This document shows positions 1-9,281 of a stretch of 64,000 bases of DNA, piece after piece. A model generated the notes under the pieces. It ran no database searches and was not told the DNA's origin. It saw only the letters and a list, made by a program, of their open reading frames with translations. Each line of letters opens with the position of its first letter. Position 1 is the first letter of the stretch. Position numbers and translations under genes: made by a program. Source of the stretch: Acetobacter fabarum (lineage in GTDB: Bacteria > Pseudomonadota > Alphaproteobacteria > Acetobacterales > Acetobacteraceae); contig NZ_WOTG01000005.1 in assembly GCF_011516925.1 (NCBI RefSeq), positions 108,056 to 172,055 on the forward strand, in the 5' to 3' direction.

Positions 1-1
1 A

Positions 2-364
2 TACGGGCAGAAAGATCCGCTGAACGAATACAAGCATGAAGCCTTCCAGCTCTTTACCTTCATGCTTGAGGAAATGCGCCAGCGCGTAGCATCGCTGATG
101 GCGCATGTGGAGGTCTCGCCTCCACCGATGGAAGACCCCTTTGCAGACACGGCGGCCATTCATGCTGACCCCGAAGTTGCAGGGTATGCCTCGGAACCGG
201 GTACCGGGCTTACGCCGGGTGCCGCGCCGGAAATGGCCGTGCCCATCGGGGGCAGCGCCATTATGCCGGATGATCCGTCCAGCTGGGGAGAAACCCCCCG
301 CAACGCGCCATGCCCATGCGGATCGGGCAAAAAATACAAGCATTGCCACGGGCAGCTCGGCTGA
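2..364 (+). CDS. secA: Preprotein translocase subunit SecA, C-terminal end (5' truncated by window)
   Basis: Only the last ~120 residues are present; the reading frame is open from base 2. SecA is the cytosolic ATPase that drives Sec-dependent export through SecYEG. The fragment holds the end of the helical scaffold/wing region ([16 protein letters not shown]), a variable Pro/Ala-rich linker, and the C-terminal SEC-C zinc-binding motif ([14 protein letters not shown]) followed by four residues and a TGA stop. That motif binds zinc and contacts SecB and phospholipid in the family. A 40-nt gap separates it from yebC. The ATPase motifs lie outside the window, so only the tail can be judged, but the SEC-C motif in this position is characteristic. 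Confidence 0.93.
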   Translation, partial: YGQKDPLNEYKHEAFQLFTFMLEEMRQRVASLMAHVEVSPPPMEDPFADTAAIHADPEVAGYASEPGTGLTPGAAPEMAVPIGGSAIMPDDPSSWGETPRNAPCPCGSGKKYKHCHGQLG

Positions 365-404
365 ACACGGCCCACCCGGGGCAGGACAGGTAAGGTTAAG
401 GAAT

Positions 405-1154
405 ATGGCTGGTCATTCCCAGTTCAAGAACATTATGCACCGTAAGGGTGCGCAGGATGCCAAGCGCGCCAAGCAGTTTGGCAAGATTATCCGCGAGCTG
501 ACCGTAGCCACACGCTCCGGCCTGCCCGACCCCAACTCCAACCCGCGCCTGCGCGCCGCGATTGTTGCGGCGCGTGATGTGAACATGCCCAAGGACACCA
601 TTGAGCGTGCGATCAAAAAGGCATCGGGTGGCGCTGGTGGCGATGACTACGTGGAAATGCGCTACGAAGGCTACGGCCCCGCAGGTGTGGCGGTTATTGT
701 GGAAGCCCTGACGGACAACCGCAACCGCACGGCATCGGAAGTGCGCGCGGCGTTTTCCAAAAGCGGCGGCTCCATGGGGGAAACCAATTCCGTCTCCTTC
801 ATGTTCCGCAGGCTGGGCGTGATTACCTACCCCGCATCCGTTGCTTCGGAAGATGACATGCTCGAAGCGGCTATTGAGGCCGGGGCCGAAAACGTGGTTT
901 CGACCGATGCAGGGCATGAGATTACGTGTGAGGTCGAATCCTTCTTTGCGGTCAAGGATGGGCTGGAAGCCCGGTTTGGTGAGGCCGAAAGCGGCAAGCT
1001 GGACTGGCGGCCTGAAAACACCGTGACACTGGACGAGGAAAAGGCGCGGAGCCTGTTCAAGTTCCTTGATGTTCTGGAAGACAATGATGACGTCCAGAAC
1101 GTTTATGCCAATTTTGACCTGCCGGATGATCTGGCGGAAAAACTGTCGGCCTGA
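405..1154 (+). CDS. yebC: YebC/PmpR-family protein
   Basis: A 249-residue protein of usual family length, beginning [18 protein letters not shown], the hallmark N-terminus of the YebC/PmpR/TACO1 family. Members have been described as DNA-binding transcriptional regulators and, more recently, as factors that help ribosomes through difficult sequences. The central domain contains [11 protein letters not shown] and the conserved [13 protein letters not shown] stretch. The ATG at 405 was chosen because it starts the conserved N-terminus and has an AAGG-type ribosome site just upstream; the frame is open farther upstream only because it overlaps secA out of frame. It lies 2 nt ahead of ruvC, a neighbour pair widespread in proteobacteria. 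Confidence 0.95.
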   Translation: MAGHSQFKNIMHRKGAQDAKRAKQFGKIIRELTVATRSGLPDPNSNPRLRAAIVAARDVNMPKDTIERAIKKASGGAGGDDYVEMRYEGYGPAGVAVIVEALTDNRNRTASEVRAAFSKSGGSMGETNSVSFMFRRLGVITYPASVASEDDMLEAAIEAGAENVVSTDAGHEITCEVESFFAVKDGLEARFGEAESGKLDWRPENTVTLDEEKARSLFKFLDVLEDNDDVQNVYANFDLPDDLAEKLSA

Positions 1155-1156
1155 TT

Positions 1157-1663
1157 GTGGTACGTCTGCTCGGCATTGATCCCGGCCTGCGCTTTACAGG
1201 GTGGGGCGTGATTGATGTTGAGGGCAACAGGCTCCGGCATGTGGAAAATGGCGTAATCGCCACCAATAGTGCAGAGAGCGTGCCAGACAGGCTTAAAGTC
1301 CTGCACGATAATCTGCATTGGCTGATAGAGCGCCTCCAGCCCGCAGAAGCAGCGGTGGAGGAAACCTACGTCAACCGCAACGGGGCTGCTACGCTCAAGC
1401 TGGGTTATGCCCGTGGTGTGGCCCTGCTGGCCCCCGCCCTTGCCGGGCTGAGCGTGGCCGAATACGGCGCGCTTGCGGTTAAAAAAGCGGTGGTTGGCAC
1501 CGGCTCGGCAGATAAAAAACAGGTGGAAATGATGGTGCGCAGGCTCCTGCCGGGGGTGGAGGTCATACGGGCGGATGCGTCCGATGCACTGGCCGTGGCC
1601 ATCTGCCATGCCCACCACAGGGCCAGCGCCCGCCACATTGCAGCTGGAGTGCGCATGGCATGA
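1157..1663 (+). CDS. ruvC: Crossover junction endodeoxyribonuclease RuvC
   Basis: A 168-residue Holliday-junction resolvase with an RNase H fold. It nicks symmetric strands of four-way junctions after branch migration by RuvAB. The four catalytic acids are visible: D8 in GIDPG, E68 in VEETYV, and D140/D143 in the RADASDA stretch. The start is GTG (MVRLLGIDPG), 2 nt after yebC, which leaves no room for a separate promoter and suggests translational coupling. The stop overlaps the ruvA start by ATGA. Length and motif spacing are normal for the family. Confidence 0.96.
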   Translation: MVRLLGIDPGLRFTGWGVIDVEGNRLRHVENGVIATNSAESVPDRLKVLHDNLHWLIERLQPAEAAVEETYVNRNGAATLKLGYARGVALLAPALAGLSVAEYGALAVKKAVVGTGSADKKQVEMMVRRLLPGVEVIRADASDALAVAICHAHHRASARHIAAGVRMA

Positions 1664-2268
1664 TTGCGTTTTTATGCGGACTTGTCATTCAGGTGGATCT
1701 GGGCAGTTGCGTGGTGGATGTGAATGGCGTGGGCTATCTGGTAGCCGCGTCCACCCGCACTCTGGCAGCCCTGCCCAACCCGCCTGAAAAGGCCCGGATT
1801 CTGATCGAAACCGTGGTGCGTGAGGACGCGATCCTGCTTTACGGTTTTTCCGAAAGTGCGGAGCGTGAGTGGTTCCGCCTGCTTACGGGTGTGCAGGGGG
1901 TTGGGGCCAAGGTGGCGCTGGGTATTTTGTCCGCTCTCTCGGCGAGTGATCTGGTGGCAGCCCTGACCACGGCAGACAAGGCCACTCTTATGCGCGCACC
2001 GGGTGTGGGTGCGCGGCTGGCCGAGCGGATCTTGACCGAACTGCGCGACAAGGCAGGCAAAATGCCCGGTAGCAAGGGCGGTTTTAGTGTGCCGGTCATG
2101 GCAACCCCTGTTGGCAGCATAGAGGCCGATGCTCTTATGGCACTGGCAGGTCTGGGCTTCCGGCGCATGGAGGCAGCCCCCGTTGTGCGCCGCATTATGG
2201 ACGCCAGTGGGCCGGAAGCCACGCTGGACACGGTGCTGCGTGACAGCCTGAAAGACCTTGCCCGATGA
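1660..2268 (+). CDS. ruvA: Holliday junction branch migration protein RuvA
   Basis: A 202-residue junction-binding subunit of the RuvAB branch-migration motor. It starts MIAFLCGLV with the N-terminal OB-fold. The helix-hairpin-helix pair is in the middle ([14 protein letters not shown] and [16 protein letters not shown]). A flexible linker follows, then a C-terminal three-helix domain that contacts RuvB ([17 protein letters not shown]). It overlaps ruvC by ATGA and ruvB by ATGA, so ruvC-ruvA-ruvB are almost certainly co-transcribed and translationally coupled. The order ruvCAB with all three genes together is common in alphaproteobacteria. Confidence 0.96.
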   Translation: MIAFLCGLVIQVDLGSCVVDVNGVGYLVAASTRTLAALPNPPEKARILIETVVREDAILLYGFSESAEREWFRLLTGVQGVGAKVALGILSALSASDLVAALTTADKATLMRAPGVGARLAERILTELRDKAGKMPGSKGGFSVPVMATPVGSIEADALMALAGLGFRRMEAAPVVRRIMDASGPEATLDTVLRDSLKDLAR

Positions 2269-3341
2269 GCCCCGAATTTACCCCCGAGCGCGAGATTGAC
2301 GCGACCCGGCAGGGGGAGGATGTGGGGGAGGCCGCCTTACGGCCCCAAACTCTTTCCGATTTTACCGGGCAGCAGGCCAGCCGCGAAAACCTGTCCGTTT
2401 TTATTCATGCCGCCCGCAACCGGGGGGAGGCGCTGGACCATGTTCTGCTGCATGGCCCGCCGGGTCTGGGCAAAACCACACTGGCCCAGATTGTGGCGCG
2501 CGAACTGGGGGTGGGGTTCCGTGCTACATCCGGCCCCGTTATCCAGCGTGCGGGTGATCTGGCGGCTATTCTGACCAACCTGCAACCGCGGGATGTGCTG
2601 TTTATTGACGAAATCCATCGTCTTCAGCCCGCGATCGAGGAAATTCTCTACCCTGCCATGGAGGATTTCCAGCTCGACCTGATTATTGGCGAAGGCCCGG
2701 CAGCGCGCTCTGTGCGGATTGACCTGCCTCCCTTTACATTGGTCGCGGCCACCACCCGTGCCGGGTTGCTGGCGACACCTTTGCGTGACCGCTTTGGCAT
2801 TCCGCTCCGTCTGGTGTTTTACACGCCGGAGGAGCTGGCGCGCATTGTGGCGCGTGGGGCGGACAAGCTGGGGTTTGCCCTGTCCGCCGGTGGGGCTATG
2901 GAAATTGCCCGCCGCTCGCGGGGGACACCCCGTATTGCAGGGCGTCTGCTGCGCAGGGTGCGTGATTTTGCCTCTCTCTCCGTGCCAGAGGGGCAGGTGG
3001 TTGAGGTTGATGTGGCCGATGCCGCCCTGACCCGGCTGGAAGTGGACGGTCTGGGGTTGGACGGCATGGACCGGCGTTACCTGCGGCGCATAGCAGAGTA
3101 CCATCACGGTGGCCCTGTTGGGGTGGAAACACTGGCTGCAGCTCTGGCCGAATCGCGTGATACGCTGGAAGATGTGATCGAGCCTTTTCTTATTCAGGAA
3201 GGGCTGGTCCTGCGTACAAGCCGGGGCCGTGTGCTGGGCGAGCGGGGCTGGCGGCATCTTGGCTTGACGCCTCCGCCCCGACCGGAAAACACTGCCGGAC
3301 CCCAGATGGATTTTCTGGCGGATGATGAGGAAGCTCCATGA
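2265..3341 (+). CDS. ruvB: Holliday junction branch migration DNA helicase RuvB
   Basis: A 358-residue AAA+ motor that pumps DNA through the RuvA-junction complex. Visible motifs are Walker A ([11 protein letters not shown], about residues 65-75), Walker B (FIDEIHRL), sensor 1 (AATTRAGLL), the arginine-finger region (LRDRFGI) and the C-terminal winged-helix domain ([24 protein letters not shown], split here as [10 protein letters not shown] and GVETLAAAL). The N-terminus [12 protein letters not shown] is canonical. The C-terminus extends some 25 residues past the winged helix with a Pro-rich tail. It overlaps ruvA upstream and ybgC downstream by ATGA, extending the coupled operon. Confidence 0.96.
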   Translation: MSPEFTPEREIDATRQGEDVGEAALRPQTLSDFTGQQASRENLSVFIHAARNRGEALDHVLLHGPPGLGKTTLAQIVARELGVGFRATSGPVIQRAGDLAAILTNLQPRDVLFIDEIHRLQPAIEEILYPAMEDFQLDLIIGEGPAARSVRIDLPPFTLVAATTRAGLLATPLRDRFGIPLRLVFYTPEELARIVARGADKLGFALSAGGAMEIARRSRGTPRIAGRLLRRVRDFASLSVPEGQVVEVDVADAALTRLEVDGLGLDGMDRRYLRRIAEYHHGGPVGVETLAAALAESRDTLEDVIEPFLIQEGLVLRTSRGRVLGERGWRHLGLTPPPRPENTAGPQMDFLADDEEAP

Positions 3342-3751
3342 GCAGCCACTCCATAGATTTTCGCGTTTATTATGAAGATACGGATGCAGGGGGCATTGTG
3401 TACCATGCCCGGTATCTGGCGTTTGCCGAGCGGGCGAGAACCGAGGCCATTCGCAGTTGCGGCATGCCTGCCTCGGGCCTTTTGCATGATTACGGGCTTG
3501 TGTTTGTGGTGCGTGACGCCAGACTGACCTACCGCATGCCCCTGCGGCTGGATGATGTGCTGACCGTTACAACACGGCTGACATCCCTGCGTGCGGCCAG
3601 TTGCCGGCTGGAACAGATTGTAACCCGCGGGGCCGATGTTGCGGCCGAGGTGGATGTAGGTCTGGCATGTGTGCGCGCAGCAGATGGGCGTCCTGCCCGA
3701 TTTCCGCCTTTATGGCATGATCTTCTAAGCCGGTTGGCACCAAAGGACTAA
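3338..3751 (+). CDS. ybgC: Tol-Pal-associated acyl-CoA thioesterase YbgC (4HBT family)
   Basis: A 137-residue hotdog-fold thioesterase. The conserved [17 protein letters not shown] block near the N-terminus carries the catalytic Asp (D16), and FAERARTE follows. Family members hydrolyse short-chain or acyl-ACP thioesters and associate with phospholipid-synthesis enzymes at the inner membrane. The gene bridges the ruv operon (ATGA overlap with ruvB) and the tol genes, which begin 118 nt later, the usual genomic position for ybgC. It may share the ruv transcript, with tolQ having its own promoter in the gap. Confidence 0.92.
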   Translation: MSSHSIDFRVYYEDTDAGGIVYHARYLAFAERARTEAIRSCGMPASGLLHDYGLVFVVRDARLTYRMPLRLDDVLTVTTRLTSLRAASCRLEQIVTRGADVAAEVDVGLACVRAADGRPARFPPLWHDLLSRLAPKD

Positions 3752-3869
3752 AAGCGCCTCTTCTGCTTTTTTACGGAAAACAGTAAGAAGCAGCAGTGTT
3801 GGGCCGTGAGGAATCTCGCCCGAGTCGGAGACTGGTGGCCCGCAACGGGTGCAGAGGCAGGAGGCATTA

Positions 3870-4589
3870 TTGGATCGTGCGGTTGATGCGGCAAATCTCG
3901 GCGTAAGCGCGGCGGGAGACCTGTCGGTTTGGGCGTTGTTTATGAACGCCTCGCTTGTGGTCAAGCTGGTTATGCTGGGGCTGCTTTTGTGCTCCATTAT
4001 GGTCTGGGCCATTATTATCGACAAGTTTGTGACAATCCGGCGGATCAACCGCGCGGCTTCGGGGTTTGAGGACCGGTTCTGGTCCGGTGGCAGCCTTGAT
4101 GACCTGTACGAAAGCGATGGCGCAAAGCCCGTAAGCCCGATGGCCGCCGTGTTTGGCGCAGCCATGGGGGAATGGCGGCGTTCAGCCCGCATTCCGGGGG
4201 TGGACCTGGTGCGTGGCGGGGTCAAGGAGCGCGTGGACCGCGCCATTGGCATTACCATTACGCGGGAGATGGATCGCCTGCGCCGCTGGGTGATCTTTCT
4301 GGCAACCGTGGGGCCGGTCGCTCCGTTTGTGGGCCTGTTTGGCACGGTGTGGGGGATCATGCATTCCTTCAGCTCCATTGCGGCAGAACACAACACCAAC
4401 CTGAGCGTTGTGGCCCCCGGTATTTCCGAGGCGCTGTTTGCAACCGCCATTGGCCTGCTGACCGCCATACCCGCCTATGTGGCCTATAACGTGATCAGCA
4501 ACAGCATGGACCTGTTTGAGGACCGCCTGGAAGGATTCGGCACCGAGTTTGCCGCCATTCTCTCCCGCCAGTCTGAAGAAAGGGTCTGA
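3870..4589 (+). CDS. tolQ: Tol-Pal system inner membrane proton-channel subunit TolQ
   Basis: A 239-residue MotA/TolQ/ExbB-family protein that forms the proton channel with TolR and energises TolA. Three membrane segments are visible: residues ~25-47 (VVKLVMLGLLLCSIMVWAII), ~145-165 (WVIFLATVGPVAPFVGLFGTV) and ~180-205 (VVAPGISEALFATAIGLLTA). The start is taken as TTG at 3870 because a strong AGGAGG at 3859-3864 sits 5 nt before it. An in-frame GTG at 3849 would place that site inside the coding region. It is followed by tolR after 2 nt. Confidence 0.94.
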   Translation: MDRAVDAANLGVSAAGDLSVWALFMNASLVVKLVMLGLLLCSIMVWAIIIDKFVTIRRINRAASGFEDRFWSGGSLDDLYESDGAKPVSPMAAVFGAAMGEWRRSARIPGVDLVRGGVKERVDRAIGITITREMDRLRRWVIFLATVGPVAPFVGLFGTVWGIMHSFSSIAAEHNTNLSVVAPGISEALFATAIGLLTAIPAYVAYNVISNSMDLFEDRLEGFGTEFAAILSRQSEERV

Positions 4590-4591
4590 GC

Positions 4592-5023
<432 letters not shown>

Positions 5024-5055
5024 GCCATCCGGTCGGGTGGAGAGGTACGAACACG

Positions 5056-6063
5056 ATGCCTATGGCACGGCCACGCCGGTCTGATCAGCTTTTGCTCAGG
5101 CGGTCTCTTTATGTGTCAGGTGCGGCGCATATCGCAGCACTTGTGGCACTGCTGATCTCCCTGCCGCCGCCAAAGCCGCCGGAAGAACCGCCACAGCCAA
5201 CGGTCGAGATGGAGTTCGAGCCATCAGACGCGCAGGATGGAGGCCCCTCTGCCAAGGCTGAAAAGCCTGCGGATGAGCCGCGTCCGCCTGCTCCCGCCGT
5301 GCAGGATGCTCCTCCCACGCCCGAGCCGCCCAAGGACGTGCCGAACGAGGAGCCCCCCCCACCGCCCCCGCCGCCTCAGGCTGTGCCGCCCCCGCCCCAG
5401 GCGGAGGCTGAACCGCTGCCGGACGTGCCCCTGCCCCCCAAGGCGGAGGAACCCTCGCCAGAGGCGGTCAAGACGCCCCCATCCCCCCCGGCGCCGCTCA
5501 AGCCGTCTACCAGCGTGGCACCCCCATCCCCCATGACGCAGCAGACGGATACGCTGCCCGACATGGTGGTGCCCTCGCACCTGACGCAGTCCAATAAGGC
5601 CAAAAAGAGCGAGCCGGACACACATTCGCTGCTGGAAACGCTGGATACCTTCCGCTCGGACCAGAAGCAGACACACGCCCCCAAGGCGCGGGCCAACCCG
5701 CTTGCCGGTGGGGCCCCTAACGGGGGGGGATCACCCGTGGGCAGTAACATTACGGGCAGCCTGAGCGTTGGGCAGCAAAAGGCCATTGGGGCATCCGTCC
5801 GCCGTTGCTATTCGGAAGATACGGCGGCCAAGGACTATGCCAGTTTTGTGGCCCATCTGGTTGTAACCGTGGATGCAACGGGCGAGGCACGGATTGTGCA
5901 GTTCGCCCCGGAAACACAGGCCCGTATGAGTGCGGATGCGTCCTACCGTGCTCTGGCCGAGCGCGCCCGCGCGGCCGTGTTAAGCCCCACATGCGCCAAA
6001 CTGCCGATTCCCAAGGAGCTTCTTGGGCAGCCCCGGCAACTCAAATTTGTCTTCAGGCCTTAA
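5056..6063 (+). CDS. tolA: Tol-Pal system protein TolA
   Basis: A 335-residue protein that spans the periplasm and links TolQR to Pal/TolB at the outer membrane. A basic N-terminus ([13 protein letters not shown]) precedes one transmembrane helix ([16 protein letters not shown]). A long Pro/Glu/Lys-rich middle follows, roughly residues 35-185, with polyproline runs rather than the Ala/Lys helix of E. coli TolA. The C-terminal domain, about residues 230-335, has the TonB/TolA-like signature ([46 protein letters not shown]). The low-complexity middle makes homology detection depend on the C-terminal domain and the tolQR context. Confidence 0.92.
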   Translation: MPMARPRRSDQLLLRRSLYVSGAAHIAALVALLISLPPPKPPEEPPQPTVEMEFEPSDAQDGGPSAKAEKPADEPRPPAPAVQDAPPTPEPPKDVPNEEPPPPPPPPQAVPPPPQAEAEPLPDVPLPPKAEEPSPEAVKTPPSPPAPLKPSTSVAPPSPMTQQTDTLPDMVVPSHLTQSNKAKKSEPDTHSLLETLDTFRSDQKQTHAPKARANPLAGGAPNGGGSPVGSNITGSLSVGQQKAIGASVRRCYSEDTAAKDYASFVAHLVVTVDATGEARIVQFAPETQARMSADASYRALAERARAAVLSPTCAKLPIPKELLGQPRQLKFVFRP

Positions 6064-6088
6064 AAGCAGGCCACACGGAGGAAAACAC

Positions 6089-7453
6089 ATGCTGATGAGT
6101 ACCCGGCCTCTTATTTCCGATCAGGAAGCAGATGCTCTGGTGGGCGCGCTGCGCCGCCGTACCCTGCTTGGCGCAAGCGTTGCCGCAGGGGGCATTCTGG
6201 CCACTCCGCTGGCTGCTTTTGCCGCCACAGCCGCGCCAGAAGCGGAAATTACGGTGGATCAGGCCCGCACGGCTCCTATCCCCATTATCATCCCCGATTT
6301 TGGGGGCGGTCTTGGCCAGCAGATGGCCGAGGTACTGACCAACGACCTGAACAACACGGGCCTGTTCAAGGTTATTCCCGGCTCATCCACTGCCGCCAAA
6401 CCCGATTTTGCCACCGCCAAGGGCCTTGGCGCGCATGCGCAGGTTACGGGGAGCGTTACGGGGAGTGGCGCATCCGTGCGGGTGGAAATCCGGCTGTGGG
6501 ATGTGCTGAGCCAGCAGCAGATTCAGGGTACGGCCTACACAACATCCTCCGCCAACTGGCGGCGTATCGCCCATATTGTGGGTGATGTGATTTACGAGCG
6601 GATGCTGGGTGAAAAAGGGTATTTTGATACCCGCATCGCCTTTATTTCCCGCTCTGGTCCGCGTGGGCACCAGCGCACACGGCTGGCCATTATGGACCAG
6701 GATGGCGCCAATGCCCGCATGCTCACGGCCGGGAACTGGCTGACGCTGACGCCCCGCTTCAGCCCCGCCAAGGATCAGGTCGCCTTTATGTCCTACGCCA
6801 ATAACCGGCCGCGGGTGTATCTGTTCGACCTCAACACAGGTCGGCAGCAGATTCTGGGTGATTTTCAGGGGATTTCGTTCGCGCCGCGCTTCTCGCCCGA
6901 TGGGCGTTCGGTCCTGCTGTCCGTCACCCGTAATGGTGGGTCGGACCTGTATTCGGTCGATCTGGCCTCGGGCGCGCGCAGGCAGCTTACGGCTTCGGGC
7001 GCGATTGACACCAGCCCGTGCTACAGCCCGGACAGCTCGCAGATTGTTTTCAACTCCGACCGGGGCGGCAGCCCGCAGCTGTACATCATGCCAGCAGGCG
7101 GGGGGAACGCGCAGCGCATTTCCTACGGGCAGGGCACTTATGGCTCCCCTGTATGGTCCCCTCGTGGGGACCTGATCGCCTTTACCCGCATTGCCGGGGG
7201 CATGTTCTCCCTTGGGGTCATGCAGCCTGATGGCACGGGTGAGCGGATCATGACCGAGGGCTTTACGGTGGAAAGCCCGAGCTTCTGCCCCAACGGGCGC
7301 GTGCTGGCCTATTGCCGCCAGAGCCGCGCCGGCGCGGGTGGGAGCGGATTCAGTTCCATTATCGGCATGGTCGATATTACGGGCTTTAACGACCGCGTTA
7401 TTCCGACGCCAGAAGGGGCATCCGACCCGGCATGGTCCCCCCTGAACGGGTGA
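6089..7453 (+). CDS. tolB: Tol-Pal system beta-propeller protein TolB
   Basis: A 454-residue periplasmic protein that binds Pal and relays Tol-Pal energy. The start at ATG 6089 is preceded by GGAGG with good spacing; upstream in-frame codons would overlap tolA. The N-terminal domain ([23 protein letters not shown]) is followed by five-to-six WD40-like blades ([67 protein letters not shown]). The signal peptide is unusual: about 30 polar residues, then [10 protein letters not shown], a hydrophobic stretch and an AFA cleavage site. This resembles a twin-arginine (Tat) signal more than a Sec signal. Confidence 0.95.
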   Translation: MLMSTRPLISDQEADALVGALRRRTLLGASVAAGGILATPLAAFAATAAPEAEITVDQARTAPIPIIIPDFGGGLGQQMAEVLTNDLNNTGLFKVIPGSSTAAKPDFATAKGLGAHAQVTGSVTGSGASVRVEIRLWDVLSQQQIQGTAYTTSSANWRRIAHIVGDVIYERMLGEKGYFDTRIAFISRSGPRGHQRTRLAIMDQDGANARMLTAGNWLTLTPRFSPAKDQVAFMSYANNRPRVYLFDLNTGRQQILGDFQGISFAPRFSPDGRSVLLSVTRNGGSDLYSVDLASGARRQLTASGAIDTSPCYSPDSSQIVFNSDRGGSPQLYIMPAGGGNAQRISYGQGTYGSPVWSPRGDLIAFTRIAGGMFSLGVMQPDGTGERIMTEGFTVESPSFCPNGRVLAYCRQSRAGAGGSGFSSIIGMVDITGFNDRVIPTPEGASDPAWSPLNG

Positions 7454-7460
7454 AGGATTA

Positions 7461-7494
7461 TTCTCCCGCCCGGCTTTGGGGCGGGAGAAGTTTT
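7461..7494 (+). terminator. Hairpin with short T-run after tolB
   Basis: An 11-bp perfect inverted repeat (arms 7461-7471 and 7479-7489, loop GGCTTTG) begins 7 nt after the tolB stop and is followed by GTTTT. It looks like an intrinsic terminator, although the T-run is short. If it works, pal is largely transcribed from its own promoter rather than from the tol operon. Confidence 0.6.
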
Positions 7495-7772
7495 CATAAT
7501 TCCGCCCTAATTTTCTTTATAATTTCGTAATTTAGGGTTATTGTGCTTGGGGCCGGGGTGTGTTGTTTGGGTATCAGTCAAGGTATGGCTGGTATGAGAA
7601 ACAGAGAACATGCTTGACCGACCGCATAAGCTATGGCTTACGGCGGAATGGTCTCCAAAATTCGTCGGCTCTTCGAAGGGTTCGGAGGGGAGCAGAAGAA
7701 TACGCGGAGATACAAGGTTATTAACTTCTTTTTCTCCGAATAGCCCTAAGGCTAATTCTCAGGATCCGACAC
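7495..7772 (+). promoter_or_regulatory. Intergenic leader of pal
   Basis: About 280 nt without a convincing gene. The first 45 nt are AT-rich (TAATTTTCTTTATAATTTCG) with a CCCTAA/TTAGGG inverted repeat at 7505-7537. The rest is mixed. The length and AT-rich start fit a separate pal promoter and 5' leader. I cannot assign a precise -35/-10 pair. An AGGA at about 8 nt before the pal ATG is the likely ribosome site. Confidence 0.4.
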
Positions 7773-8246
7773 ATGAGACTGAAAGTTGTTGCTGCGCTTG
7801 GTATGGTTGCTCTTCTGTCAGCCTGTGCGCACGAAAATGCAAACACGGGTGCTTCCACCGGCGCGGCTGTTCAGCCGTCTGGCCCGGTGCCGGGCAGCGA
7901 AGCTGATCTGGTCGCCAACGTGGGGGACCGCGTATTCTATGACCTGAACAAGAGCGGCCTGAGCGCAGACGCCAAGACCACCCTGCAGAAGCAGGCTGAC
8001 TGGCTTGCAAAGTATCCGCAGGTGAACGTTGAAGTTGCAGGCAACTGCGATGACCGCGGCACCGAAGAATACAACATTGCTCTGGGTCAGCGCCGTGCAA
8101 ACGCCGCTCGTGACTACCTGGTGGCAAAAGGCGTGACCTCTTCGCGCATCTCCACCATCTCCTACGGTAAAGACCGCCCCACCGCTCTGGGCGACACCGA
8201 AGAAGCATGGGCACAGAACCGTAACGCCATTACGGCTGTGAAGTAA
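7773..8246 (+). CDS. pal: Peptidoglycan-associated lipoprotein Pal
   Basis: A 157-residue outer-membrane lipoprotein of the Tol-Pal complex. The N-terminal signal ends in lipobox LLSAC, so C18 should be lipidated. After a short Ser/Gly/Thr linker comes the OmpA-like peptidoglycan-binding domain, with FYDLNKSGLSADAKTTL, the GNCDDRGTEEYN core containing the diaminopimelate-binding Asp/Arg region, and the LGQRRANAARDYL helix. It is separated from tolB by a probable terminator and followed by a strong terminator, so it may be expressed as a single gene at high level, as expected for an abundant lipoprotein. Confidence 0.96.
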   Translation: MRLKVVAALGMVALLSACAHENANTGASTGAAVQPSGPVPGSEADLVANVGDRVFYDLNKSGLSADAKTTLQKQADWLAKYPQVNVEVAGNCDDRGTEEYNIALGQRRANAARDYLVAKGVTSSRISTISYGKDRPTALGDTEEAWAQNRNAITAVK

Positions 8247-8285
8247 GATTTTCAGACATTATCTGAAATCTGACTGATTAAACGG

Positions 8286-8317
8286 AACAGGCCGGGCCCC
8301 AAAGCCCGGCCTGTTTT
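8286..8317 (+). terminator. Intrinsic terminator after pal
   Basis: A perfect 12-bp GC-rich stem (8286-8297 with 8304-8315, loop CCCAAA) runs into TTTTG. It lies 40 nt after the pal stop and closes the pal transcript before cpoB. Confidence 0.85.
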
Positions 8318-8392
8318 GTATTTCGTGTCTTGTTTTGCGGGACGGAATGATGGAATTCTTGCCCGTTTCTTATCGATGGGGTGAGGTTTTCA

Positions 8393-9241
8393 ATGAAGTC
8401 CCGGGTTAAAGCAGTACGCGTTGTCCGCCATGGTCTGGTGCTTTCGGGCCTGGTGGCCGTGCTTATGGGCACAACCAGCCCCATGGGCCATGCACAGGAT
8501 GTTACCAGCCGGGAAGGCATTGCCCTTCAGGACCAGATTCTTGCCCTCAAGCAGGCCATGAGCCAGATGCAGGCCTCCCAGAGCGAGGGCGGGGCACTTC
8601 CCCCCCCATCTGCCTCTGCGGGTGGGTCATCGGCTGTGAATGGGGATCTGGTCTCCCAGTTGCTGGAGCGGGTCAGCACGCTGGAACAGCAGCAGCGCGA
8701 CATGCGTGGCGAAATTGACCAGCTGACCAATGACCTCCAGCAAAAAACAGCAGCCCTGTCCAAGCAGGTGGCGGATAGCCAGTTTGCCGCGCAGGCTGGG
8801 GCAGGGGGCAGTGCTGCCCCGGCAGCCGCAGCCTCTGCAGAGCCTGCGGCACGCCCCACCACACCCGATGCCCTGCTGAGCGCGGGCAAGGCGGCCCTGC
8901 AAAAGCGGGATTACGATACCGCGCATGACAATGCCGAGGCCGCCCTTAAAAGTGCCAAAGGGGCATTCAAGGTGGATGCGCAGTTCCTGCTGGCCCAGTC
9001 CCTTGCCGGGCAAAAGCAGTATCGGCAGTCTGCCGTGGCGTATTACGATGCGTATCGTCAGTCACCCAAAAGCGCTCGGGCCCCTGATGCCCTGCTGGGT
9101 GTAACGGCCTCGCTTCTGGCGTTGGGAGACAAAAAATCCGCGTGTGAAGCACTGGGCAAGCTGAATAACGAGTTCCCGTCCCCCGCACCCCGCGTGGCCC
9201 ATGCGGCGGAAATATACGGGCGTAAGGGTGGCTGTAACTAA
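8393..9241 (+). CDS. cpoB: Cell division coordinator CpoB (YbgF), TolA-binding TPR protein
   Basis: A 282-residue periplasmic protein. The chosen ATG (8393) has GGGGTGAGG upstream; a GTG 12 nt earlier is also possible. A Sec signal peptide (HGLVLSGLVAVLMG, cleavage near GHAQD) is followed by a coiled-coil trimerisation segment (LLERVSTLEQQQRDMRGEIDQL) and an Ala-rich linker. The C-terminal YbgF/TPR repeats come last (LSAGKAALQKRDYDTAHDN, FLLAQSLAGQKQYRQSAVAYYDA, LLGVTASLLALGDKKSACEAL). CpoB binds TolA and coordinates outer-membrane constriction with septal peptidoglycan synthesis. It closes the tol gene set. Confidence 0.92.
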   Translation: MKSRVKAVRVVRHGLVLSGLVAVLMGTTSPMGHAQDVTSREGIALQDQILALKQAMSQMQASQSEGGALPPPSASAGGSSAVNGDLVSQLLERVSTLEQQQRDMRGEIDQLTNDLQQKTAALSKQVADSQFAAQAGAGGSAAPAAAASAEPAARPTTPDALLSAGKAALQKRDYDTAHDNAEAALKSAKGAFKVDAQFLLAQSLAGQKQYRQSAVAYYDAYRQSPKSARAPDALLGVTASLLALGDKKSACEALGKLNNEFPSPAPRVAHAAEIYGRKGGCN

Positions 9242-9281
9242 TGCTCCAGCACGTACCCTCGGGTTATCGGGGGTAGGGGGA

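Noticed and set aside
105..404. In-frame extension of yebC upstream into secA.
   Set aside because: The extension overlaps secA out of frame and lacks conservation; family similarity starts exactly at ATG 405.
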